Positions 1 through 11,600 of a DNA stretch of 64,000 nt are shown piece after piece. The stretch comes from Angiostrongylus vasorum (lineage: Eukaryota > Nematoda > Chromadorea > Rhabditida > Metastrongylidae): contig JADANN010000110.1 in the NCBI GenBank assembly GCA_018806985.1, positions 62,001 to 126,000 of the forward strand, given 5' to 3'. The position numbers and the translations under genes were made by a program. How positions within the stretch are numbered: the stretch's first letter is position 1; every line of letters starts with the position of its first letter. Under the pieces are notes generated by a model, which searched no databases, was not told the DNA's origin, and was given only the letters and a program-made list of their open reading frames with translations.

Positions 1-225
1 CCACGACGAACCATACATCATTCACGAAGTAGGCATTCAGCAATTCACTAGGAACGATAGCAAAATGTTGAGGAACACCATCTTCGACAGAAATCAAATC
101 CTCAATCTCTTCATTTTTTCGACTTTTTTTAATTTTTTGGGCTATGAGCAAACAGTTCTTGAACAATGTAGGCGTGTGTATATTGTAGAGCATCTCTAAG
201 TACTGCCCTGCTTGTTCTCCTATTT
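1..225 (-). CDS. Partial coding exon of an unrecognised gene, cut by the window edge
   Basis: Read on the minus strand, one frame is open for the whole stretch from a TTATTAG acceptor (AG at 227-226) to the window edge. The peptide is well mixed and protein-like: GEQAGQYLEMLYNIHTP, then a basic patch KIKKSRKNEEIED, then VPQHFAIVPSELLNAYFVND. The exon starts in phase 1. I do not recognise the family. Another open stretch on the same strand at about 1401-1250 could be an upstream exon of the same gene, but I could not show the splice. The downstream part lies outside the window. It is too short to be listed by ordinary ORF length cut-offs, and the case for it rests on peptide quality plus the acceptor. 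Confidence 0.45.
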
Positions 226-361
226 CTAATAATATACTTAAAATTGGTACAACTAATAGATAGTGTAACAGTAGCAACAGAGTTGAAGTGATTTTGTGTT
301 TATATATATGTTTCTACGAACCGCTTGTTGAGATGATGCGAGGTTGACATACTTGTCTTTG

Positions 362-373
362 TTGTCGTTGTTG

Positions 374-408
<35 letters not shown>

Positions 409-815
409 GCAACTATAATAATAATAACAATAATAGTAATAACAATAATGATAATAATAAAAAATAATATAGTAGTAGTAATAAATAATAATAATTAATA
501 ATTAATAACAATAATAATTAATAAAAGTAATAATTAATAATAATAATTAATAATAATAAAAGTAATCAGCAATAACAATGATAATAATTAATAATAATAA
601 CAACAACGATAATAATTAACGATCAGTAACTAATAAAAACAATAATTAATAATAATAATAACAATAATAATAATAATAAACTGTAATAATAAGGATCAGT
701 AATAATGAAGATAATAAAAACTAATAATAATAATTAAAAAAAATAATACTAATAATAAATAATAGTAACTAATAATAATAACAATAACGATAATAATAAT
801 AACACTTATAAAAAA
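362..815. repeat. AAT/ATT trinucleotide microsatellite
   Basis: About 450 bases of imperfect ATT and AAT trinucleotides. It begins as ATT on the plus strand (to about 407) and then switches to AAT-type repeats, interrupted by AAC, AGT and AAAAT variants. The switch gives the tract a partial inverted-repeat character. No coding frame is supported. Confidence 0.9.
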
Positions 816-1514
816 CTTACATCATCCTTGCATCAGCTCAACAAGGGCAGTTCAGTAAGAACATATATATAGATATATCGACTATTTATGCCGAAGATTC
901 TACAAAGTCGCTCCTTTGATTTTGTACTGTAACGATTTCCTCATAAGTAGAGTGTCTGGGGTCTAGTATGTCTATGAAGTAGCCGGATAAACATGTGAAG
1001 GTAACCATATTACATGTTAACAAATGTGGAAATCAGGTTCGTTGCAACACGAACTGCAAAGTGACATGATGACACGTCCATATGTTCAAAACGTGAACAC
1101 GTCATTCAACGGAAGTGATGCGCACAAAATACACAGTGAACTATGTTTTGATCCTATTGTTGAAATCACATGGAGAATACTTAAGTTAGATGTTTAGTTG
1201 AGCAAGTGCGAAATTGTAAAAAAGGAGTGTCTTTCGATTTTTCAGTAAACATATCTCAACGGCTTCGTCAAAAGTTTTGCAGAAACAAATGTAATAACGA
1301 ACATTTGAAAAGAAAGAGGGGTTTGAAGCATGGACATGATTGCTAGCAAAAGATGAGATAGTTTTTTCTGAACTAGCAAACCTACATTCATTTTCATCCA
1401 CTTTTAGATACGCACTCTTGTAAAGAATATTTATGGAAATAAAACTCTAGCCGTGCTAATAATTGTCAGAAGTTTGCTAGTCAAGCTTTTCGGAACACAC
1501 ATCTTTTCTAGGTT

Positions 1515-1850
1515 TACTTGGATGGTCCGATCTCCCGTAATCTAAATTGTTTATCTACAAACGGTTTACCGCATCATCGTGGCTCGGTGATGTTCCTGGC
1601 TGTCGTGCTGCGATGTATAGCAGGAGGATTTATAAAGCCGGCAGTGTCTCCCAAACTGAGAATGAGTCCGCCGTTTCCGTCAGGAAGCCAAACTAAGAGC
1701 ACGCCAATACCAGGATCCACCACCGTCCTGGTATCAAAGCCGCATGGTGGTAAATCTCCCTCTGATCCACAAGGGCCGCAACTGCCTGTCGTGGCGACGA
1801 CCTGGGGCAGACTTTGTCCTGGCTGACCTCGGGACTCCAGGGGAACCATA
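1515..1850 (-). repeat. Dispersed repeat C, copy 1
   Basis: Its reverse complement aligns by eye with 34715-35085. Shared blocks include CCACCATGCG, TACCAGGACGGT and GTGGATCCTGG, and both end near AGGAACATC. Part of it (CTCTGATCCACA, GACCTGG, GGACTCCAGGG) also resembles the 5' leader of the two RTE elements in this window. The minus strand is open for 91 codons here, but the second copy does not keep the frame, so I treat it as a repeat relic. Confidence 0.7.
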
Positions 1851-2379
1851 ACGGCTTAACCAACAAAACTCAAAAAATGGAGATTGTGCTGGAGCCCATA
1901 CGACCACTGAGGTATCCAAGTAACTAATGCAAAGCAAAAACAACAGCATGAATTTAACCGTCAACGGACAAACTCCATGCTTTTTTAATACGGCGCTTTG
2001 TTTAAAATAGACTTTTAAAATAGTGAGATGCTTTGTCTTCAATTACATTTTTGCATCACGCGTTGGATATCGACGAAGCACGACCACAGACAACGCAATA
2101 CAAACATAAATAGGTACTTTTTTCAAACCTAAGAAAATGTTTGCAGTTAAAAAGCTATAAAAGTTATAAGCTATACGTCGTTTTACCGAGAAGTTGATAT
2201 AGAATTTTCAGCGTAGTTTACGGGTGCCCAAGAAACCGAAGCCACCAAAGGCATCAAATGAACGATCCGTTTTCCTCATCAAGCAGGTTGGGAACCCTCG
2301 AACTGTGATTTGGTCACCATACAGTTGTCATAAGATCAATTTATTGTACCTTAAATTTCAACTGATTTTTTAAATGCAG

Positions 2380-2856
2380 GCATCGTTTGACAACTTGCAA
2401 GTTTTGAAACCTACACGTGAAGAGATGCCAATGCCTATGTTTCCATCGAAACTGATACGGATACCTCCGTGCTCTCTTGTTCAACTCGTCACCGGCACCG
2501 TTCCAAAGGCATATGACAGAGAGAATAGAATGACAAGCTTTGAAAGAAAGAGAAGGTACGACATACTACCAACATCAACAGCACCAACAGAAACAGCTAA
2601 AACGACTTCCTGCCGAATATCGTATATTTAAGAAAGATGTATAGTCGACCTAAACACATTTGGACCGTAGAAGCGCTCTGATACGTTAACAATCTACATG
2701 AAGACATGCTTACTGTTACAGAACTAAGGCCAGTTCACCGTACCCGTTAGGAAAAAGCAGCATGCTCAGACCGTATAATTCTCTCATCCGCAAATCTCTC
2801 TTTTTGTCACAAAATTTAATATGAGCATATGTTTATGTGTACCTCATAAGAATAAG

Positions 2857-2903
<47 letters not shown>

Positions 2904-3351
2904 TTACGCATGCATACACATAGATATACAGGGCAGGTGTGGCGCAGTGGTCGGAGGCGCCCTGCAACACACACGTGGAATTAATGCCCGCTCTATGGCC
3001 CATCGAGCCTTCCATCCCTCCGGGGTCGGAAAATTGGTACCAGACTTGTCTCGGAAGATAGCAGCACTGACTCGATACATCGGTAGGCCAGCGGGATTCA
3101 TTGTAAAGGCCAGATATGCATTCAATCACCTCCAAACTTAATGAAATCGAATGTATTGCGCATCCCTCAGGGGATTGATCAACGCAGAGAGCTTTATCCT
3201 TTAGTCTTTTACATATACATACACATATACGTACACGTACATACATAAATGTATGCACTATACAATGTATCTAAGTACATATATATACATATATACATAT
3301 ATACATGTATATATGTACACATATATATGTATATATACATATATATGCATA

Positions 3352-3407
<56 letters not shown>

Positions 3408-4495
3408 GTCATGAAAACATTGGAATATTTTAATTTCTGAGACACACCACTTCTTGGTTTTCCACGACTCTGTGATATCGCAAGAACATGTTATGGAAAA
3501 TGTATAGTAATACTGCTAAGGTCACACAAAATATTTGGAGCTGGTCACCACGTTAACGAACAACTCTTTTGTCCAGAACAAGCGAGCCAAATTGAAATCC
3601 ACTTCACAACCTCCTGTCCAACTGACGTCGTTTTGCAGGTACAAGCACCTAATGGTGAGTTCAGCAACTACTTGTACCCAGCTAGGGAGCAGTCAGTATT
3701 CTTTAATCCAACTAAGGTACGTTTAAAGCACCCCTGCTTAAGTATCCGACTGATCTATTTTCAGAACGAAACCCAGCACGTACCCCAGCTATCGCTCGCA
3801 ATTTTTTGCTTGTCGTCCCAACACATACGTACCAGGGCACCCTCAAACCGTCACCACAAGCAGTCCCCGACCACCATAGGTATAAAATCCTACCAATTTT
3901 TGGTTAGGTTTCTCCCTTAATGCGTCGAATGACGGCAGTTCCACTCTTAACAGAGGATTCGGAATAACGTGGCCACCTATGAATACTTTGGTTCCCTAAA
4001 ATCTTCAGAAGCCTTGACTAGACTTTATGACAAAAGTGTTACTACTTTGTCTCCTTAGTCATACCAAGAAACGCAAGACTAGTCGATGTAAAAGCAAACA
4101 AGATGGCGTAACCGGATTTGCAATAAAACAATATGAAATCTCACTGAACATTATTGCTCAACTTTCCTTCAAAGTCTAATCACTATAAGCCTGGAATATT
4201 CGAATATGCAATCCAACGCATCATTTATCATCATGTGGAAGAACACACAGTTGTGAACAAGCAGGAAGGAACACATCGATGACCAGTAATAATAGTAAAT
4301 GAAAACTATGCTGTAATCGACCACATATAATATTTCGTACATAACCCAACAGCACATATTTTGCAAATGCCAGCGGTTCTTTTATCGAAACTTTCTTATT
4401 CCAGGTCGGCTGTGGTCACGGAACATGGCGGATTAACATCGCAATACGAAATGGTTGCCGATTTCGTCACACTCGTACTGAAGAAATTGAACTAA
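2380..4495 (+). CDS. Candidate four-exon gene, unrecognised product (3' part)
   Basis: Four stretches look like spliced exons: 2380-2555 (AATGCAG acceptor, AAG|GTACGA donor, ends in phase 2), 3639-3716 (TTTTGCAG acceptor, AAG|GTACGT donor), 3765-3879 (TTTTCAG acceptor, TAG|GTATAA donor) and 4405-4495 (TTCCAG acceptor, TAA stop). The first carries residues such as [18 protein letters not shown]. The last gives a convincing C-terminus, [19 protein letters not shown] followed by VTLVLKKLN. Phases run through if one T of the T6 run near 3802 is a miscall; otherwise exon three ends at a TAG at 3877. SINE A1 and TA-rich repeats lie in the first intron. No family is recognised, and a pseudogene or two separate genes are also possible. 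Confidence 0.35.
2861..2900. repeat. (TA)n microsatellite
   Basis: A nearly pure TA run directly upstream of SINE A1. The SINE is bracketed by TA-rich repeats on both sides. Confidence 0.9.
2928..3205 (+). mobile_element. tRNA-like SINE, family A (copy A1)
   Basis: It begins with a pol III A-box-like segment (GTGGCGCAGTGGTCGGAG). A conserved body follows (GTCGGAAAATTGGTACCAGA), and then a conserved 3' part (CATTCAATCACCTCC, GCGCATCCCTCAGGG, TTGATCAACGC, GAGAGCTTTATCC). The same order recurs at 36675, 46556 and 53788, which defines the family and its length of about 270 bases. The tRNA origin is inferred from the A-box match. No coding frame is conserved between copies. Confidence 0.75.
3210..3404. 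repeat. ATAC/ATAT-rich microsatellite
   Basis: Alternating ATACATAT-type units grading into pure (TA)n at 3362-3404. The long TYR/ILE-only reading frames here are artefacts of the repeat. Confidence 0.9.
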
Positions 4496-5119
4496 AAGGA
4501 CAAGGCAAGTTAATTCGAGGACTCCTTTAAACCAGTACTCCTCAAATGAAACAGTATAGTTACATGAGGCAAATCACTCATGTCAAGTGAAAAACGACCA
4601 CATAGTGTAATCGTGCAGAAATCCTGAATATTAACTCGGTAGTTATACAACGAAACGCTGACGCCTGAAGACACTGTAACTCTATGCTAAATACTCTCAC
4701 TTACGGATAGCTAGTGAAATAATATGTAATAGTTTTTTTGAAGGTGTAATCGTCTACAACATTGAAGCAAATGGTACCATTCGATTGACGGAAAAATTGT
4801 GGCTAAACTGGCTGAAATAGAAATGTATTTCAGCATAATACATTTCGACCAATAATTACAGTTTCTTAACATTTCCATACCATTTACGAACCAAAGCAAT
4901 CCTTGCTTAGCCATATTTTTTCTTGCAATTTCACAGTAAAGTGTCCATAATTACGTCAAAACCGCAAAAGCAGCGGATGTAATCTTTCAGCTTTAATGTT
5001 AACTACTTAAAGATAAGTGAAACTGAGCTTGAATAAACATTTTTCTTACAGTTCATTTCGCAAGCCTCTGAAACATGCAGACGATCTACAGAGGTACACT
5101 TTCTCCTGCATCCCACTTA

Positions 5120-5126
<7 letters not shown>

Positions 5127-5155
<29 letters not shown>
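5127..5155. repeat. (TA)n microsatellite
   Basis: A short pure TA run in non-coding DNA between the candidate gene ending at 4495 and the 3' end of the giant minus-strand gene. Apart from this run I see nothing in 4500-5640. Confidence 0.85.
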
Positions 5156-5158
<3 letters not shown>

Positions 5159-5648
5159 ATTTCAGTAATATATATGTATATATACCACAGACTATATACA
5201 CCACAGATTCAACCATTAGTGTACTCATATATGTGTCCGCAGTAGCACATGTGAAGCTCGTAACAGATTCAAATTTTCATGTCTTATAAATGTGCGCATA
5301 ATACTACAAGCGAACAAGAATGATGGTATGGTATGTAAAGAATAACAAGGCTATCATCGACAAAATAAAAAATGCACTCCTGATATACCAGTCTTAAATG
5401 GCTTACTGTACAATCATAGTAGAGCTTTGGAAACAATCCCAGGATTTCGCAAGAAAGTAGGAAACACATCGTTATAGAATGATACAGGACTATACAAAAG
5501 CATGAAAACAAAGAGAGCATGACACGATATGGAGTTATAAGAGTCATAGTAATTAATCCAATGCACATTTTTAAACAGCTCTTTTATCAAGATTCCCAAA
5601 AAAGAACGCCGTGATTTAAAAAAAACCGTCTAGTAACAGTACCTGTTG

Positions 5649-8600
5649 TCAAAGTTCTGGTGAAGTCGAACGATCATCACCATCAGGACGTTCTCTTCTA
5701 CCAAGTACCGGTGAAAGCGCCTTTCTATTATCAGGTGATTTGATCAAAATGGTCGGAGAGGAAGTAGTGGAAATCGAAACCTGACGAAAGCTTGTATCCG
5801 AGACAGTAGATTCTCGTTCTGTATCAATATTGGGATCAGCATTCATTCCAAAGGTGATACTTGTGCTCTTTTCAACAGCTCCACTACTATTATGCACTAG
5901 ATCAGCTGCATGTTTAAAATCTTCGAATGGAGTAACTCCAGCCACAATTCCTCCATCACTGTCCTCAGGTTCTACATCTAACACTTCAATTGACATCTCT
6001 TCCTCATCCGGAATTCGATCTTTCGATTGACCTAGCATTTCTGGAAGATCAGGAGCTACAACACTGGTGTTCCTGACTTCATAACACCTACTGCTATCGT
6101 CATTTTGAATTCCAAGTATGTTTGATAAAAAGAATCGGTCGCAACCAAAGAAGCTGTGATACGTCCCTTCGTACGGTTCGGGGCGCAGAAACAACATGTC
6201 AGTCAACACTGCATCTCTAGTACGACGCCGGGTAAGTTGCTGCTCCTCCCGAAGTAAAGAGTACCAGCGCTGATCGAGTTCTTGTTGCTGTTCCATATTT
6301 TCTATTATGCTTCGCTGTTCCTGAGTAAATTGAATACATGACGCTGACAATACCTGTGTTAATAACAGCTGCTGTGCTGTGAAATACACCAGATAGAGCT
6401 GCTGCAGTTGGCGCATCTGTTCGCCTAATCCATCTTGTTCATGCACCTCGTTACGTATTTGACGATTATACTCCCGAATCTTTTGTCGTTCGACGGCGAC
6501 AGGATTTCCAGCGGCCAAAAGTTCCCGCTCCATTCCACGTAGTTTCTTCAACAACGGCCACTGAGGAACCTTCTAAAACAGCAGTGTAATCTCAAATTGG
6601 AAAATTTCACAAAGTGTCAAACTAGATGAATCTTCTGCGATTTAAAATTCTCTTGCCTTCTCTCAATAACCCGTGTAATATTCCCAGGAATCTCTACGAA
6701 ATACAAAAGAAATGCAGAACACATCAAGATTACTTTGTGAAACGAGTGCATCAGTATAATCAAAAAAGCAGAAATGTGCGATGAAGTTCTGGTCCAAAAT
6801 AGGGCTTCTGGCTACAACCAACAGTCTACCTCCAACATTTAATATCTAATATGACTTTTAATCTAAAACGATGTAGAAATGATATGTTTCAAGTTCTGCT
6901 CAATGAACTAACAAGAACTCATTAAAAAACATATATTTCATTCAGGTTATGACCCAGTATCTCGAGGTTTAATTATCCAGGTTTGAGGTTTTAACATCTC
7001 TCCGAATCAACTAGTAGTAAGACCGAGCGAAGGATTCGCCGCCGAAAATACACCTCCCTCTGATCCACATCGTGGTATGACCTGGATACGCCCTTGCAAG
7101 GTTACGTCCGGACTCCAGGGAGGAGCAAGTTGCACGACCAGCAATAGGGCAGTCTCAGTACCCCGCACACTGGGTGCTCCCGTCTATAACGTCAGGCGGT
7201 AAGACGATAGGTGAGAGGTCAGAAAATCTCGGGTTACGCAGGACGTGATTGGAACCGGATTTGACGAACACACGCAAGACATGCAATGGAGATTGTTTCT
7301 TACTATGCATGTATAACGCCAGAACACTCTCCACAGACACCGATCTTCACGCCCTTATGTAGCCGCAGATCGCATTCAATTTCACGTTATCGCATTAAGA
7401 GAGACAAAAATCAAGAAGACCGACATACGGCAACTAAACAACGGGACCTTTGTGATACGTGGAGGAAAGGTCCCGTCACGAAATGTCGGTTCCCCTCGCA
7501 TAGCCGTCCTCCGTGTTCAAATGTCGCATCATAAGAAGATCACTATCATCAACTGCTACTCACCGACCGACGCAGCTGATGAGTACGAATTAAATGCGTT
7601 CTACTATCAGTTGGAGGAAGTCATCCGCAGTGATAAAGCATGTCATAAATTTGTTGTCGCAGACTTTAACGCCAGAATGGAAAAGGCCTACAAGAGCGAA
7701 TACAGGATCGGAAATTTTGGATTAGGAGAAACAAATGAGAATAGGAACTGTCTCGTAGGACTCCTGCCAACAGCACGTCTCTTCCATGGAAACTCGTTTT
7801 TCCAGAAGAAAGAAAGCCGCCGCTGGACATGGGAGTCTCCCAACGGCATGACTTATGCGGAGATCGACCATATTCTGAGAAACAGAGGATGGTGCCTACT
7901 TGACACATCGGTAGTCGCGTCATTCTGTAGTGGTTCCGATCATCGCCTTTTTTGCGCGAAGTTTCGATTCAGCCACAAGCTGGAAAAGAACTCTCTTCAT
8001 CGACCACGAAGAAAAAGTCTAGCTGTATACGACGAGAACATTCTGAACGAAGCCCTATCCAAACGTGACTGGCAGATTAAAGAAGACCCGACCGAAGACT
8101 ACGAGATGCTTGTCGAAGGACTGAAAAGCTGTGCCAAATTTGCCTCAGTTCCTCAAGCAAGAAGATCGGATCGCATCTCCGTCACTACTAAGGAGTTGCT
8201 CGAAAAGAGAAGGAAATTGAAGCTTCATCCTATTGCAACACGTTCGACATGGCGAGTAATAAATGCCAGCTGCAGAATAGCTTTGCAGGAAGATCTACAA
8301 CGGTACAACCAGAAGAAACTACTGGAAGCAGCACAGAAAAGAAGCAGTCTGGAAAAAATGCCGTCGGTACTTATGCGATTATAATGCTCCGCTGACAGCA
8401 CTGATGAACGAAGATGGGATCGTCAAAAGCTCCCCCCATGATATGGAATTAATAGCGGAAACGTTCTACACCAACCTTTTCCGTTCCACAATCCCTGTTC
8501 CGGACCCTAATATCCCCGCTGGAGAAAACCACCTGGAATTCTTCCGTCAGAGGTTCGAGTTGCGATAGAAAGCATGAAAAGAGGGACAGGTCCAGGATCC

Positions 8601-11600
8601 GATAATATAACCGCCGAATTCCTAAGAGCTGAAGGCCACAGTTTACATGTACTTCTCGCAAATCATATGACAGCTTACCTTCAAAAGGGAAAAAATCCCA
8701 GACGAGTGGAGGACGTCGCGTACGGTCAACCTGCCCAAGAAAGGAGACCGAAGGGATCTTCGTAACTATCGTCCCATATGCTTGTTGAGTGTATTCTACA
8801 AGCTCTTCACGAAGATTATCCTCTTGCGCATATCAAGGGCATTGGATGAGGCGCAACCAGTCGAGCAAGCAGGGATTTCTGAAAGGATTTTGCTGCATGA
8901 ACCACATCCAAACCGTGTCCAGGTTCATCGAAGTTTGTCGGGAATACCATCTGCCTCTAGTCCTAACCTTTGTCGACTGTGAAAAAAGCGTTTGACAGTG
9001 GCGAAACGAATGCAATCCTATCAGCGCTCCTCGACCAAGGAGTGGACCCGTCCTACATACGAACTCTATCTGACTGTTGTAGGAACTGCACTACGCAAAT
9101 ACAGCTTTTCCACCCACCTCTTACCATACCCATAGAAAAAGGGGTTAGACAGGACGACACAATATCGCCAAAGCTGTTCAGTGCCGCAGTGCAGTGGATA
9201 AGGAGGTCACTCGATTGGTATGAGAGGGGTATACGTAATGATGGAAAATTCCTATCAAACCTTCGCTTTGCCGACGACATTGTCATCTTCTCAAGAAGTA
9301 CTAGCGAAGCAGAGATGATGATCAACGTGCTCAACGAAGCGGGGAAAAGATTGGACTTCGCTTAATTTGAAAGAAGACCCAGTTCATGAAAAACCCATGG
9401 TGCAAAGGTGAAAAAATTGAATTGGATGGCTCTCTCATTGCAGAGACCACCTCGTACGTATACCTTGGGCGACCAATGAACATAGAAAACAACATGAAGG
9501 AGGTAATAGATAGAAGGAGAGCAGCTTGGGCCGCATTCGGGCCTCTCAAAGAAGCCACCGACCAACTGAAGGACACGAAAATCCGCGCTCATCTCTTCTA
9601 TTCTACGGTCCTCCCAGCACTCTGTTATGCTGCGGAGACGTGGGTTGATACTTCAGTCACATCAAGAATGCTTCGCAGTACTCACAGAGCGCTTGAGTGA
9701 TGTCTTCTAAAATATAACCGGTACTCTCAATACCTAGCCGGAATGCGAAGCTCTGACCTTGGAAATCTGTCACATCTTCGAGATCCAGGAGATCATACAT
9801 CGATAGCGAAACATAGATGGGCCGGTCACATGAGAACAGCTGACGACAGATGGACGAAAAGAACAGTAGAGTGGACTCCACGAGAATGCAAACGTCCCCC
9901 AGGACGACCACCTACACGTTGGGCGGACGTGTTCGTAAACAAAGTTAATCTACCCGCATCTGCAGTTGTTTTACAGATTACGGTACGAGACTCGCAAGCG
10001 TTACCATGCTCGAGCAAAACCACCACCATGGACTACGATTGCGAGAGAAAGGAACGAATGGCATATGTGCTGGGGTCCGCACAGCTCGTGATGACGGACG
10101 GGCCAAGTATCCAAGTAAATATGTCACTCAGGTATAATAATTACACTCCGGTGTGAACTGATTTCCCCTTGTGGGGCACCAATATAACCGCTACTTTGAA
10201 GCTCAAACCAACATATCAAATTCCGCTGTGATCTTAACTCAGTTATATAAAAAGAACTAGAACCTACAGAGCTATGCCAACCATATTACAAGTTCTCTTA
10301 ATGAAACTATGATGAAATTATGACCTTATGAAGCCTAGAAATCCTAATTTCAAAAATGAAATCAAATAAACAAGCGGTATGTCGTCTATAGAACCCTATA
10401 ATGCACCCGAATGCGACACAGCTATTTCCGGACGCTTGGCATTCGTGTGAAAAAAAAAACTGAAAAATTAAACCTTGCTGATTTTTTTCTCAAGTTTTGA
10501 CAATGAACGACTAGGAAAGGTGAAACTGCAACTCCAAAAAATCATATCTACTCGTAAATAGACACAACAAAACATCTTCTACAATGAAACGTTGTCAAGT
10601 TGTCGAAAAACCAGCATCAGTCTCTAAGTATTAGAAGGAGGATCGTTCATACATACTTAACATGATTTAAAACACTAATCAAATGTTCTGACTAATGATT
10701 CTGACGGCGAAGTCACAACCAAAACTTTGCACTTTTCAGTATATCTTTTTACATCAATAAAATGGTATAGATGTAAAATAAAAGCATAAGAAGGCAACAC
10801 TCACATCATTCGAATCGTCATCGGTTTCTAATTCGACGTCCAGCCTACTGATGTCAATTGGTTGCGGTCTTGCCAACACCCGCTGAAACGCTGACGGTTC
10901 AGAAGAGGAGTTTCTAAGACTTCTTCCAACATCAGTTCGCTTCTCGCTTTGAGACCACATCATAGTGTTCCATGTAGGAGGAGGATTATACACAGCAATC
11001 GGACATTCTAACTGACACTCACGCGGCTCAAGAATGGGTGTGTCTTGAATGCTTTGAGTCTCATTACCACCATCTCTGTCTGCCCATGACGTTGGTAATT
11101 CACAGTGATCTGGTCGCGATCTCCACAGTACTGGAATACTGCGCTGAGCTTGAACTTCTAACCTATATCGGACCATTCTGATGAAATCCTGCCGATGTGG
11201 ACTACTTCTTCGTATCCACTGTTGAGGTAGGTCATTTTCTCTACGGATAGGAGAAAGAATCAATCTATCGCCTGTCTTTGGACGTCGTCGTTGTCCAGGA
11301 ATCAGTAATTTTATGGTATTATAAACACGAAAACGACAAAAAGATAGTGCTCTTCGGTACATTAAGCGATCGCGCCTTGACTCACACAAACTTTCTCTCC
11401 CATCCTTTTGCGACAAGGAAAAAACTTCAGGCTTCCATGATGGAGATAATGAAATGGACCGTTGACGTGATGATGAAAGCAATTTTGCATCATGTTGCAA
11501 CGAAAACTGACGGCGCCAATTAACTACGGCTTTTGCCTTAACAGTAGATGTCGCTGGTTGTAGAATCGGAAGTCGTTCCAACGAAATGCATGATAGAGTT

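Noticed and set aside
2821..3258. Long frames on both strands across SINE A1 and the TA repeats
   Set aside because: They are made of TA-repeat Tyr/Ile runs plus SINE sequence, and the frame is not kept in other copies of the SINE.
4405..4500. A cysteine-containing frame (VGCGHGTWR) resembling a CAP/SCP secreted protein
   Set aside because: Only a single short resemblance. The alternative frame of the same exon, ending VTLVLKKLN and stop, is more convincing.
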